Shown here: piece by piece, positions 41,467-54,286 of the stretch
Position numbering within the stretch: the stretch's first letter is position 1
Layout: each line of letters starts with the position of its first letter
NCBI GenBank assembly: GCA_024220505.1
Contig: JAKZZE010000001.1
Span: forward strand, 1,550,001-1,614,000
Length of the DNA stretch: 64,000 nucleotides
Direction of reading: 5' to 3'
Origin: Rhizopus arrhizus
Taxonomy: Eukaryota; Mucoromycota; Mucoromycetes; Mucorales; Rhizopodaceae
Made by a program: the position numbers and the translations under genes
The notes under the pieces: generated by a model
What the model saw: only the letters and a program-made list of their open reading frames with translations
Database searches by the model: none
What the model was told of the DNA's origin: nothing

Positions 41467-43856
41467 ATGTATATTCCATCTCTTTCTACTATTGCAATCA
41501 CAGCCTTGTTGGCTGCAAGTACAGCTGTCCAAGTGGCTCAGGCTGATGTCGACCTTCTTTCTTGGGAGGATGCTTATACAAAAGCTAAAGTGTTAGTGGA
41601 CCAAATGTCTCTTGAACAAAAGGTCAATATCACCACTGGTATACTATGGCAGCAAGGGCCCTGTGTTGGTAACACACACGCGATCACAAACCCTGAATTC
41701 CCCTCTCTTTGCTTACAAGATGCTCCTCTTGGTGTTCGATATGCCAATAATGTCACAGTTGGCGTTGCTGGTATCAACGCTGCCGCTTCTTTTGACAGAA
41801 AGGCAATCTATGACCGTGGTGTCTATATGGGTAAAGAATTTCGCGGAAAAGGTGTCAATGTCCAACTGGGCCCTTCCATGAATTTCATGAGATCTCCGGA
41901 GGGCGGTCGTGGATGGGAATCGGCTGGTGAAGACCCTTTCTTAACTGGAGTCGTGAGTGTAGAAACGATTACTGGTATTCAAAGTCAAGGTGTTATCGCT
42001 ACTGCCAAGCACTTTATATTGAATGATCAAGAACTTAACAAAAAAAAAGAATCTTCTAATACTGATGATAGAACTTTACATGAAATCTACCTTTGGCCGT
42101 TCGCTCGTTCTGTTGAAGCAGGCGTTGGGTCTGTCATGTGTAGTTACAATTTAATCAACGGCACTTATGCTTGTGAAAATGATTATACCATAAACACTGT
42201 TTTGAAAGGGGAGCTTGGCTTCAAAGGCTTTGTCCAATCTGATTGGTATGCCACTATGTCCACTGTCCCCTCCGCAAACGGTGGACTTGATATGGACATG
42301 CCAGGTGTGTTTTTTTGACCCTATTTGAACATAATTACTTATTGTGATTCTTTAGGTGATGTCTCTGGGTCCGATAGTAGTACCTACTTTGGTAAAAACT
42401 TGACAGAGGCTGTTGAGAACAAAAAAGTCAAGGAATCTCGTGTTACTGACATGGCCACACGTATTGTTGCTACCTGGTATAGATTTAGACAAGATGAAAA
42501 TTATCCTGAAACCAAGGTAGACTCCTTCGATCTCGAAAACGCTCCTTATGTCAATGTACAAGCTGATCACTATAAATTGGTACGCGAGATGGGTGCTGCT
42601 TCAACCGTACTTTTAAAGAACAATGGTATTCTTCCTTTGAAGAATTCTGTCAAGAGTATCGCTTTTATTGGAAGCGATGCTGCTGTTGATCCAAAGTAAG
42701 TTAGATTGTTATAATATTTACTTCTGATGATTAACCAACTATATAGTGGTCTTAATGTATGTGAAGACCAATCTTGCGATAACGGAACTCTCGCTATCGG
42801 TTGGGGATCTGGTTCTGCCAACTTCCCATATCTTATTGATGTGAGGCTATATAAGAATTCTTATCTGTTGACAACTAATTTGTTTAAAATTTAGCCTATT
42901 ACTGGCCTTACTAACGCATTGGGCAAGGATGTTAGTTACAAGAAGCACTTGGATAACTGGGATGTTGATAGTGCAGCAGATGTAGCAAAGGATGCTGATG
43001 TTGCTTTTGTATTCTCCAATTCTGACTCAGGGGAACAGTATCTCAGTATTGATGGTAACGTTGGTGACCGTAACAATCTCTCTTTATGGAACAATGGCGA
43101 TAATTTGGTATGTTTTCATTGCATTTAAAACATATGCGAGGTACCTAATCTATAGATGTTTAGATTAAAGCTGTTGCTGACGCTAATAAAAACACTGTGG
43201 TTGTTATCCATTCTGTTGGTCCAGTTATTATGCCATGGGTTGATCATCCTAATATTAAGGCTATCGTCTGGCCTGGTCTTCCTGGTCAAGAATCCGGCAA
43301 CTCTCTTGCTGATATTATTACTGGTAAAGTCAACCCCTCCGCTCGTCTTCCATACACCATTGCTAAGGATGCTTCCGATTACAATGCAAAGCCTAGTCCT
43401 GATGCCGATATTGAGTACTCTGAAAAACTTTTGATGGGCTACAAATGGTTCGATCACAAAAACATTACTCCTCAATATGAATTCGGTTACGGATTATCAT
43501 ACACCAGCTTTAAATATGACAATCTCAAGGTCAGTGCTAAACGTGATGGTAAGTCTTCAAAGGTTACTGCTACCGTATCCGTCAAAAACAGTGGCTCCGT
43601 TGACGGTGCTGAAATTGTTCAAGCCTACCTTACTTTCCCTGACAGTGCTGGGGAGCCACCCAAGCTTCTTCGTGGATTTGAAAAGGTCTTTATCAAGAAA
43701 GGAAAATATGAGACTGTAAAGTTCACTTTAGGATCTACTGAACTCAGTATCTGGGATACTGAATCAGCATCATGGGTTATTCCTTCTGGCAAGTTCATTC
43801 TTCACATTGGTGCATCAAGTCGTGATATTAAAAAATCTGCTAGCTTCACTTTATAA
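41467..43856 (+). CDS. Secreted GH3 beta-glucosidase (five exons)
   Basis: This enzyme hydrolyses cellobiose and short beta-glucosides outside the cell. Exons are 41467-42304, 42356-42695, 42747-42840, 42895-43107 and 43164-43856; introns are 51-56 nt and the product is 725 aa. A signal peptide (hydrophobic [16 protein letters not shown], cut expected after AQA) precedes the catalytic TIM-barrel with [33 protein letters not shown] and [10 protein letters not shown], whose Asp is the nucleophile. The GH3 C-terminal domain ([57 protein letters not shown]) and a fibronectin-III-like end ([15 protein letters not shown] ... LRGFEKV) follow. Several NxT/S sites fit glycosylation. I chose the second in-frame ATG because it directly precedes the signal peptide. 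The sequence is intact; specificity could also include laminaribiose. Confidence 0.95.
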
Positions 43857-45460
43857 GACATGTAAAAGTTCTTTGCATATGTCTGATGTACAATAATTGC
43901 CACTGTGTATTAAATAAACTTGTAATAACTTTAAAACTCAAGTAAAAAGCGATACTTTAAAGGTGTGAGACAAAAGTTTTTAGGCAAATTGTAAACTGGT
44001 TCTTACACTCTTTGCATTTAATACTTTGAAAATTTTGTCGTCTTGCATTAAACTCATGACGTAGAAAGATCAATGGATTGCAAGTTCTCCGAATTTAGCA
44101 GCTAAGCGTTTTTAGTCTTTTGTTTTAAAAATAAGAGATTGCACTTATATTTGATGAACCTGCCATCATCAATCTCATCAAGACTTGGTTGAATTGAGAT
44201 ACAAGAAAAAGCAGGATGACGTGATCTCTGTATAATTGGGATGTTTGTGATCAACTCTCACAGATCTACAAGTGTACACAAGATTTGTACACGGAATGGT
44301 TACATAATCTTCTTGAAACAACATCCTTTTTAAAACAGACACGGAGATTTCGAAACAAAATACTCATCAACGAGTAAGAAGTCCATTTGAAAGCGAATGT
44401 CAGAAATTCAAGTATTGTAACGATCAGGGTATCAAAATCAAAGTTTTACTAGAACACTTTATAATGTAATCTGATTTTCAAGCAAACAAAGCAAATTATA
44501 ATACTGTATTCTATAAGGTACCAACTTTCACTAAAATAATAAAAGCTAAATGAAAATCTTTGTATATTTAACAGAATTTAACTAAACACTGTACTGTTGA
44601 TACTTATTGGCAGCGGAGAAAGTGATACTTTTAAATTTTTACATTTTTTTTTTTGCGTACCTTGTATGATCTTTAAAACCCCTTTGATACCCAAGAGTGC
44701 ACTTATCATCTTTAAGCTTGCCCAGGTGCCACAATAGACGTTGCGGAGGAAGATGTGCCTCAAAACAGTAGCTATTAAGCTCATTACATGAAGCTGCTTC
44801 TTTGCTCGCAGTTAAGCTTCCCTTTGGTGACTTTTTTCGAAAACAATCACTAAAATGTGCAGTAAATTCTTTGATTATGAGAACTATTATCAGTGTCGAT
44901 ATCCTCAAGCAAAATAAATTGTTTGATTTCATTATGCATATTAACTTAAATATGGTCAAAATACTTTGTCTCATTTGCATGTAAAACTTTTTTGTTTCTT
45001 CATATGTGAAAAATAAACTTTTTATGTTTTTTCCAATTTGTAAAAAAAAATAAAAAAAAATTAGTTTACTTGACATTTTAGTTTCTTATTCACTTAGATA
45101 ACTAAGCATAGTTTAGTACAAAGAACCTCTTTAATTTGATTTTTTAGCTACTATTTGATCGGTAGCATATTCACTAAACTAAATCCCAATTATATCTTAT
45201 ATTGATCATATTTCATGTCTAGATTGTTTCACTTGAAGTTGCATTAATACAACAAATACAATATAAAATGTTTCTATTACTTGTCTAGTATTTGTTTCAC
45301 TTTTTGAGTAATAAAAAGAAACATTCAAGAAACAAAAGAAAACAAAACATTTTTGTATGGGTTCCTTTAGGGTTTGGATTTTGGTTCATTACACGTGACC
45401 TCTCTTGAAAGGAGTGTTAAAGCTTTTTTATTTTTTTTTATTTTTGCTTTAATCAAAATA
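43857..45460. other. Intergenic, nothing supported; E-box near its end
   Basis: Frames such as 44639-45076 (minus) lack any motif. CACGTGACC at about 45391, 70 nt before the TMEM18 start codon, is a clear E-box-like site and may serve that gene. Confidence 0.4.
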
Positions 45461-46057
45461 ATGTCATCAACACAAAATGAGATTATAAATAGTATACTAC
45501 AGGCAATTAAGAATGGCAACCACAACAGTTATAGCTCTAATACCTTAGCTTTTTTTAATGCTGTAAATGAGACAAATAATATGACGAATAATAATAATAA
45601 GAGCTGTATATTAGATTGATTGGACAGAACCATGGATTATATCAATCATAGTGTTTCATATTATGTGCTTCATTATCTCAATTTTATTAAGAAATCAACA
45701 TAATACTTTATCGGTTTACTTTTTCATTTTATGTAAAAAAGAAAAGCATAATAAGAAACAGTTAGTATTAACTCATTATATGTAGTGGGGTTGGCTGGTT
45801 TGACACAGCCATTGAATTCACTTGGCATGTCTTATTGGCCAAATAATAGTTATTTTGAAAAATCTGGGTTATTTATTGTATCTGTCTATGCTGGTCCTTT
45901 ACTCTTTAATACCTTTTTCACACTAGTAAGTCACTTATTTATAGTCTATATTACTCTATTAAATTTTCCATAAAAGATCTTGATTCTTAAGGCAACTATA
46001 TCTTTAATGATAGAAACAAAAAAAAAGCAATTACAAAAAAAGATCAAGAAATCTTAA
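45461..46057 (+). CDS. TMEM18: TMEM18-family nuclear-membrane protein (four exons)
   Basis: Exons are 45461-45562, 45615-45732, 45786-45925 and 45977-46057; introns are 51-53 nt and the product is 146 aa. The family signature appears only after splicing: AIDWTEPWIISIIVFHIMCF (first membrane helix), YFFILLGLAGLTQPLNSLGM (second), then YWPNNSYFEKSGLFIVSVYA and GPLLFNTFFTLILILKATIS (third), and a lysine-rich C-terminus (ETKKKQLQKKIKKS). The DWTEPW and YFxxxGxFI...GPLL motifs and length match TMEM18, a three-helix protein of the inner nuclear membrane. In the raw frame the gene looks like two unrelated short ORFs. Function in fungi is not established. Confidence 0.88.
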
Positions 46058-47012
46058 ATAAATTATCATTTTTGAAAATTGCACTAAATACAGACAATTG
46101 TGGAATATGTATTCTGTTTTGACTAAAATATCTATTTCTAGATATGTAATCTATGGTAAAAGAGAAAAATAACATTAAAGAAATAAACATGATGGCTATT
46201 AGATAAGAAAAAACTAAAGTAGTCAAATAGAAAGCATACAAAAACTTTTAAGTTACTTGACAACGCTGAGCCAGAGTGGCTTATTGTAGCATATTAACAA
46301 CACATATAAAGTACGTGCACTTGATCGAAAAGATCGAATGATTTCTTATTAAAAGTTTATTTGGTTGAATGTACGATCTTTCAAAGTGATACATTAAATA
46401 AAAGAAGAGAGAAAGCATTTTTTCTGAAACTAAAAAAGTTTCTTTTGTTTTTATACATCAAAAAGAAAAAGTTAATTGTAATTCACACAGACAATAAGGA
46501 GTAAGGTAAAAGTACTTGATGCCTTATTATTGTCCCAACTTAAATTATAATTTTAATTCTTTTCTGACCAATTTAGCATCTTTTTGCCTTTTATATCTTG
46601 ATTTTGTAGCCCGGGTTAAAAACGTTTGCAGCAAATTCTTGTGCCTTATTATTTCAATTTGTGTGGCGCGCATCTTGATTTTTACTATAAATGGACTGTA
46701 AAAATCTATAATTAGTGCACATGGCTAGACAATGGAAAAAAGAAAACGAGAAGGAAAGGGGCATGTATAGCTTAGTAGTGGCTAAAAATCAATTGATCTA
46801 CTTATAATTTTCTAATTGATGTATAAAGAATCTATAGACACGTTGAGATGAAGAAGCGTAAATGGGTCAATCTAACTCGTGCCATCTTTCCTTCTTCTGA
46901 CATTCAAAGGAGAGAAGAAAGAGAAAAATGCGTGAAAAAAAAAAGGGTTTCAACCTTTCTTTTGTTCACTCAAACAAAAACAACTTAAACCTTTCCTTTC
47001 CTTTAAAATAAA
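46058..47012. other. Intergenic, upstream of the KCH1-like gene
   Basis: AT-rich, no supported gene. The GAGAAGAAAGAGAAAAA-like purine tracts near 46910-46930 and CTTTCCTTTCC runs near 46990 are typical of fungal promoters. Confidence 0.4.
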
Positions 47013-48384
47013 ATGGTAAAAAGGAAATAAAAAGAAAAAGTTTGAATCTTGATTGTGTTAATTCCCAGATTAGTGCTGCGGTGGTGGTAATGGACCAAAG
47101 TGGAAAAGAGAAGTAGTTAAAGATCACAAATTTGATTATGTGGATATCAACGAATTTTATGATCCCTCTTGCTGTGCTTACTTGAATTACATGTTTATGT
47201 TTTTGATCATTTTAAAAGGTTTCTTAGTTTACGTGGCTGATTTATGGACTGCAGGTGAGCCTGTTACATAAACATAATACAATTAATTGATTATTTGTAG
47301 TCTCTTTACTTGTTATTGGTACATCAAGCGAAAACGAAGGAGCAGCTATTCCACCAGAGATTTCAAAATGGATTTTCTTGGGCGCAATTATGATTTCATT
47401 TATTTTATTATTTTGGGACATAAAAAAGGCGCGGGGCATCATTGATTCAAGAGATATTTCTTATGCTTTTACATCAGTTATTGCCAATAGATATTATTCA
47501 GTCAAGGATTATAAATACTTTTGCTTATTTAGAAGAATCAATAATTCTAGAAAAAGAATTGACTCCATTGCTTTCTTTGTATTCTTTACATTAAAGGGTT
47601 GGAAGAGATTGTTATTAGCAGAAGCACCGAGACAAGTGATTAACATTGTAACTTTGATTACCATTGTACCTCACTGGATTCAAATCAAGAACGGAGTTAA
47701 AATACAAAACGAAATTCTCGGTAAAACGATCATTCAGCAAATCATGACAGGTACAATGGCCTTCTCAGTGCTCATATTTGGAATATCATTTATACTTGTA
47801 TGCATTGCTGCAATTGTTTATATTCCACTCTTGTGTCATATCCAAGGAAACTTAAAAGAATATTGCTGTCATAAAGTGGATAAAAGGTAATAAAAAAAAA
47901 GTAAATAACTAATATTTTGATTAATAACTCATTACCTAGAATTGCCGAGTTACTAAGAAAGCAAGCACGTATGAGAGTTGAAAACAATATGAAAGCTCAA
48001 CATGTTCGCAACGAGAAAGATGATATCGAAATGCGATCCTTTCCTAAACCTACACTACCTAAAGTAAACATGGATAATTTAGCAGCAAACAATAACCCAT
48101 ACCCTCATAATAATTATTATCAACAACAACCATATCATTACAACAATAACAATAACCTGTCTGCACCATTTGTTAGAAGAAACAGTCTGTCATCTGTAAA
48201 TAGCGATCAAGCCGGACTTATATCGCATGCACAAGGACAACCCTATTCATCACCTTTTTATTATCAAAATAATAACGGTAGTAATGTATCAGTAGTGCGA
48301 CCCAATAACAATTACAATCAACAAGCTTATTATACGCAACAACAACAACAAGAACAATACAATTACTCTCAAAATCATTATTAA
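47013..48384 (+). CDS. KCH1: KCH1-like low-affinity potassium transporter (four exons)
   Basis: Exons are 47013-47015, 47074-47254, 47301-47886 and 47940-48384; introns are 46-58 nt and the product is 404 aa. The first exon is just ATG followed by GTAAAA; it joins to CCGGGNGPKWKREVV. Family blocks follow: DHKFDYVDINEFYDPSCC, MFLIILKGFLVYVADLW (membrane helix), ISKWIFLGAIMISFILLFWD, ARGIIDSRDISYAFTSVIAN, RYYSVKDYKYFCLFRRIN, FFVFFTLKGWKRLLLAEAPR and QVINIVTLITI, then another helix pair. The cytoplasmic tail is Asn/Gln/Tyr-rich and disordered. In yeast, the homologues Kch1 and Prm6 import potassium at the plasma membrane to trigger calcium influx. The CRZ1-like gene 2.2 kb downstream acts in calcium signalling in other fungi, but linkage here may be chance. 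Confidence 0.9.
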
Positions 48385-50631
48385 TACAACATTATTATTT
48401 ATCATTTGTGTCTACACTATTTTTGTTTGTCAGGCTGAATTAATGCATCAAAAACTATTCTTATCCCTTCTTTTTCTTTTTTCAGTGTGTATGTGTATAA
48501 AAAGCATTTTTTGTTTCCCTATAGCACCCAAACATTCTTTTTTCTTTTTCTTTCTTTTTTTTTTTTTGTAGTAAAAGGTTTGGTTTGCGTTCAAGAACAT
48601 AATTGATAAAAAATTTTCACTGACGAATTTTCACGTTTCATCTTTTTCCAAATAAAGTAAAATGAGGCATCGCCTCACCACGCCATGAGTTAAAGTTATG
48701 AAATAATGGCTTATTTTTTGCCTCGATTCTGTCTTTGCTTCCCTTCATCTTTTTTTTTTCGCCCAGCCAAGAGGGTTCCCCGTTCCTGTATGGGGCTGAT
48801 TGTTTCCTGTAAAAAATGTATTCAGCCAGGAGAAACATATATCATTACAATAAGAATAGCAAAAAAAGAAATTGATAATTTTTTTTTTTTCATTTCTGTT
48901 TGTTTAGAAGTAGTGAAATGATTAAAAAAAGTTATTCTTTTTTTTTTTTGGTAACAAATGTTCCCTTGTTTGCTTTCCGATTTTTTTGTCTCTTGTAACT
49001 AACTTTCGGAACCACGCTGGTTTGAACAGTAACACGAAATGCTTCAAACTTGCTTCATTGTATTATTGATACCGATCGCAAATTACAAGCAGAAACAAAT
49101 GATAGGTGATTGCAATCATTAAAATAGTGCCTTATTATCTTTAATCTAACAGACGACCCCAAATCTCATTACGACTTCAAGCTTACGCTACCCAGAATCT
49201 GGAATCTGATATGCAACGCTATTCTTTCTGTGAAACTGAAGAAGAGCAGTTTTTACAGAGGAATGCTCTGGAGCCTATTATCAGTATTTTGCTTTGAATC
49301 TTGTTTTCTTTTTTACAGTAGATACCAAATTACATAAAACAAACAACAAAACAATCAAAACTTGGGTAAAAGCATCTGAAAAGTATGATGGGTTGTATAA
49401 ATAGAGTAATGTTTTTCTAATTAAATATAAGAGAATGGAGCAGATACCCTGCTGCCAGTGACAAATTCGCTCCTTCTCTTTTCTACCTTTCCTTCTCTTG
49501 TAAATTCCACGTATGAAACCATTACAGTCTTAAAACTTTTTATTGCCGCATACAGTTCGTCACTTACTACTGGAAATATCTTTATAAGATTATTTTGGGT
49601 ATTCTTTTTTTTTTTTCCTAGGCTTAAAAGCTGCTTTTACCTAAAAAGTAGCTTTGTTTTAATATTTGACCTATAAGCTTACTTTCTTTTAAAACACTTC
49701 TTCAAAAGCAACGGGGTTAGATGTTATCGTGTACACAGAAAAACATACCCTCAACTACTCTATCCAGGTTGCTACTTGAAAAGAGCGCAGACAAGACAAA
49801 ACGATGATTTGTAACTCAAAAATGGATCTCGTGTAACAATAAACCGTGTCAGGAACACTTATTTTTGTTTTGTTTTTTTCAATGACAAAAAAGGCTGAAA
49901 TAGTCCGAAGGATATGCAAAGATATACTTTCCGACTTGGTAAAATCATTTTTTATATCAAGTGAATGAGAAGAAAGTCTTGTATTTTATTATAAAGAAGA
50001 TGTTCTATTTTTTTTATTTTTTTTTACTGAGAAAAAAAAAAAAAAAAAAACTTTCTTGTTCCTAAAAATATGCCAAGCCTTAGATAAACGCCACTCTGTA
50101 AGCTTAAAGGGTGGCTAAGAAAGAAAAAAGATATTTTTATGCTAGATTATATCACATGCATACTAGAGATTATCAATAATAATAAAAATAGTACAGTTCA
50201 CATTATAGTATGTACAAGAGAAATAAAGAAAAGTGAGTTTCTTTTTGCATTAGAAACAATTCAGCAGTAAAGAAGGATTTAAAGCACTTTGTTGCTTCCT
50301 TGCTCTTTGATACAAAATTAAATTTAGAAGCATAAAAGATGCTAAATTTTGCTACTTTCAAAGAATGTTTGGTTTTATTTTTAGGTAGTGTATGCAAGTC
50401 ATTCGTTTGTATACAAAAAAAGTTCTTTTTGAAGCATTTCGCTGGGTCATTTGAACAACAAGTCAAAAAAAGGGCATCATTTGTGTTACTTTTGAGGCGT
50501 CGGAACTGAATAGATAAGGTCACACATACTAAAGCCCTCTTTGCTGCTTTTTATATAAATTGATCAAGAAAAAAAAAAACTCTTCTTTCTTTCACAACAA
50601 TAGATTTATAAACTTCTTGTATAAGCACAGC
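48385..50631. other. Long intergenic region upstream of the C2H2 gene
   Basis: Many T-runs and short frames with no motif. A region of this length is unusual between genes here and may be a large promoter for the zinc-finger gene. TATATAAAT lies at about 50552, 80 nt before the start codon. Confidence 0.4.
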
Positions 50632-51540
50632 ATGAACTCAATCTATTCATCAAACAATGTATTATCTACCTTCTCATCTTCTTCTGCTACCGGACAATAT
50701 CAAGGTTACTTTACATCACTACATCAACTCGATTCAAATCTGACAGAATTCTTTCCAGATCCACAAATGGATTCTGATTTTTATCCTAGCCCTTGTGATT
50801 CCCCTTCAGGAAATGAGGTGCTCTTGTTGACGCCTAATTCATGCGAACCTCAACCTGCCATTGGTGTGGTCAATTATGATTCACAAAAGACGATGCTCAT
50901 GGTTCCTCCTCTTGAACAGTTTAACAGTTATGATCATTATTGTGAGCCTAAATTTCATGATATCGAATATCTTGATAAATTCATAGCACAGCATGAAGCT
51001 GCTTTAAACTTGCCTGAATTAGAAGAAGACAAAGAGGAAGAAAAGCTCATGGAAGAAGAGGAATGGTCTCACTGGTCTCCTTCTCCCTGTTCGTCTCCAG
51101 AAGTTGAAGAAGACGTCGGAGGAGAGGTGACTATCCTTCAGGATAAGAAATCCAATAGAATCAACAAAGTACCCGGTCGTCGTGGTCGTACCAAAGGAAC
51201 CAAAAACAAGCCCAAGATCTCTGACATGAATAAACCTAAGCCCAAGCGTGGTCCAATGGAAGGTGTTCTTTATGTCTGTCAGCATGATGGTTGTGGTCGA
51301 TCCTTTACTCGTCCTTACAACTTGACCTCCCACATGCGTACTCATACTTCTGAGCGTCCTTACGCTTGCTCTCACTGCGGTAGAAGGTTTGCAAGACAGC
51401 ATGATCGTAACAGGCATGAAAAATTGCACTGGGGTATTCGTCCTTATGCTTGTCATCACTGCCACAAGTCTTTTGCTCGTATGGATGCTTTGAATAGACA
51501 CTTGCGAATGGAAAATGGCTGTACTGCCATGCATGTTTAA
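50632..51540 (+). CDS. CRZ1: C2H2 zinc-finger transcription factor, CRZ1/PRZ1-like
   Basis: Single exon, 302 aa. The N-terminal two thirds are low-complexity (Ser, Pro, acidic). An AT-hook-like VPGRRGRTKGTKNKPK precedes three zinc fingers: CQHDGCGRSFTRPYNLTSHM, then CSHCGRRFARQHDRNRHEKL, then CHHCHKSFARMDALNRHLRM. The linkers HTSERPYA and WGIRPYA and the FTRPYNL / FARQHDRNRH / FARMDALNRH series match the calcineurin-regulated Crz1/Prz1 family, which moves to the nucleus when calcium rises. I do not see a clear PxIxIT calcineurin-docking motif, so regulation by calcineurin is not confirmed. The ATG at 50632 is the first one; upstream in-frame codons begin only with TTG. Confidence 0.88.
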   Translation: MNSIYSSNNVLSTFSSSSATGQYQGYFTSLHQLDSNLTEFFPDPQMDSDFYPSPCDSPSGNEVLLLTPNSCEPQPAIGVVNYDSQKTMLMVPPLEQFNSYDHYCEPKFHDIEYLDKFIAQHEAALNLPELEEDKEEEKLMEEEEWSHWSPSPCSSPEVEEDVGGEVTILQDKKSNRINKVPGRRGRTKGTKNKPKISDMNKPKPKRGPMEGVLYVCQHDGCGRSFTRPYNLTSHMRTHTSERPYACSHCGRRFARQHDRNRHEKLHWGIRPYACHHCHKSFARMDALNRHLRMENGCTAMHV

Positions 51541-54251
51541 ACCTCTTTTGCTCTTCCTCTCACTTCCCTGACTCTTTGCACATAACATCTTTTTCCTGTG
51601 AATTCATTGTATCATTTTCTCTCTTTAAAAATTATTAATGTCTATTTTATATTTTATTACATTTTAGTTCGCTCTTGTAAATAAATAAAAAGAACTACTT
51701 TTTTTCTTCCCTTCTATTGACCTTTATACTTTACAAAGAAATAATTTTAATTTAAAAAGAGCAGATAAAAGCTCTGTTATTGTAAAAACTCGTGAAACAT
51801 GAAACATTCATTGTTAGAGAAAATTGTAGTTGAATAGATTTAATCACATTGAAATCATAGCACAAGCATTGTTATTTTCTTTGATCGATACAATTGACTA
51901 TGGATGTTAACACAAGGTCACTCTGTCTATCCCAACTCGGATGGCTATACTGGATAATTCGCAGAAAAGATCGAAAGCTCTTTCTGCCATCTAAATTCAG
52001 ATTGGCCTCGATCTTGATGTGTTTAATAGTATCCTTTATGGTATTCTTATCATAATATTGCAATTGGCTCCTGTAATGTAGTATGTAATCGAGTTGCTAC
52101 CTGTCTCTCTGGTTTAACAATACTATGATCGACAAAAGAAAATTGATCGTTGAATCGATCGTGAAGTAATTTTTAAGCTGAAAAATATCTGTTCCTGAGA
52201 ATACTGATCTTTACTGTGGTAGATGTCAATCGCTAAATGCAGTTTGTCATTAAATGAGTAATATCACGCTTGGATACCTTGATAAATTTATTTTTAGAAA
52301 ATTAAAATTATGTGGTTCTTACTTGTATCTGATCGTTTGATTATGGTGACAAGGTAAGACGAAATAGATTTGGACGTATACAAACGTTTCCATGCCAAAT
52401 TCAATCCTTTTTAATTAGGTAATGCTACATTCAGATATTTTGTATAAATCATGGTCAAAGATAATGAATCTAAAAAAAGATAATATGCAAAAAAGCTTTT
52501 CATACACAAAGATTCAAAAATTATAAAATGTGTTTAAGTAGCATATTCTTACATGTCAAACGATAAGGACATACTAAAGGGTAGAAAAATCAATCATCCT
52601 AATTTTAATAAGAATAGCGTTGACAAGAACGGGAAATAAAAAAAGTATCCAAACACTCGAGCAAAGTGAACATTATAAAATTTCCTCAATACGTTTTCTG
52701 GATCTTGATACATTTCACTTTTTACTGTGCAAGATAATGAAGCTATTAAAATATTTTAGAATTCCACTGATGGCAACTTATTAAGGAAAGGAAGGGACGA
52801 CTGTTATATAAAACAAATTTAGCTTCAACAGTCTGAATGGTTAGCCGAGGACACAAGCAAAATTCCAGTGCTGAAAATTTGTTTGTATCACGATCTGCGC
52901 CAAGAGTACAATAAAATAATATCACTGCTGCAGCCATTTTAGTATTAAAAAAAGGGATGGATAGGACCTTTGCAAGCAAAGCCAGATTTTGAAAGGAATG
53001 GGTACAATGGCAAAATAGTCTACCAATGAAAATGCAAGATAACAACATGTTCTGTTTGTTAGTATGCTATAAATAAACAATCTGTTCCCATGACAGTCTA
53101 CATCTTGGCTTGGCAACAGTTCGCTGTGATTATGTCATAGTCAACAATAGGGGCTGCTGTGGGCTATGACCTCTCCTAAAAAAAAAAAAAGGCTGAAATG
53201 ACTAGATGAAATTGCGCTTTAGTCTGATATGTCTGTTACAGTAAATGTTTCGATTAGAATATTAGTTAAACAGACTTCATCATTTAAAAGAAAGCAGGAC
53301 TCGGTTGCTTTCTTTCTTTAGTTTATTGTCAGTGTACTCGCAATTTGGACTTTTGTTTCAAAAAATAGTACCTGCGTAGATTTGTCATGTCTTGGCTGTG
53401 GATAGCTTTGTGATTCAGATCTCCTCTAGAACCTTCACATGATGCCGATATCTGTTTAACATGTAATCTAAAGGAAGCTATCAAAGAAGAAAATGGTATC
53501 AAATGTATCTCACAATCCCCACAGAAACCAGTCAAGACTGTCGATAGATTATGTTTATTGGCTAGTTTATCAATACACACACAGATACACAGACAAAAAT
53601 ATAGTTTTTCTTTTGGTTTATTTTGAATCACTTTATCTAATGTCAGTGATTAAATTTATTGGGCCATTTTATCTAAAATAGTTCAAAATTGATAAAGGTT
53701 CTTGTTAGTCTAGTATAAAAGAAATAAGGGGTGAAATAGTATTTATAGTTGACTGGTTAAGAATATAAAGTGTGTGTGGTATGACTTATGTCCAATGTTT
53801 TCATCATTCAGTTATCAAGCAGATCATTCTAGATTCTTTCCAAAGCTTTCTTCTTTTTAAACTTTATTAACCTAATTCAAGTTTCTAAATTATAAAAGGA
53901 TAAATAACATATTTTATTAGACGGAGAGAAGCGGTCAAATATCCGAAAGTTGATTTTAACAGATATTAATTGAAATAATCTTTAAATCCGAAATTGAGAA
54001 AATGTAACGTCATAAAAGTGAGACTATTGATGTGAAATGACTAGTTTGAAGAAAAGAACGGGATAATACAGAAAAAATCGAGTTTTGATTTTCTGTAGAA
54101 GTAAAGGAATAACTTTCTCTAAAATAACCATTTTTTTTTTCAAACATCTTCTTTTCACCGCGGATATAACTTTTTCTCTCTTTAGTCCGTGACAAGAACA
54201 TGTTTGCAATTTAAGGAAAAACACACAGACTTTTTTTTTTTGGTGATGAAA

Positions 54252-54286
<35 letters not shown>

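Noticed and set aside
44578..45076. Minus-strand frames upstream of TMEM18
   Set aside because: No motif, two competing frames, and stops bounded by T-runs.
51019..51588. 189-codon minus-strand frame
   Set aside because: Antisense of the C2H2 zinc-finger gene.
52746..53116. Overlapping minus-strand frames of 100 and 64 codons
   Set aside because: No recognisable motif or splice pattern, and composition like the surrounding non-coding DNA.
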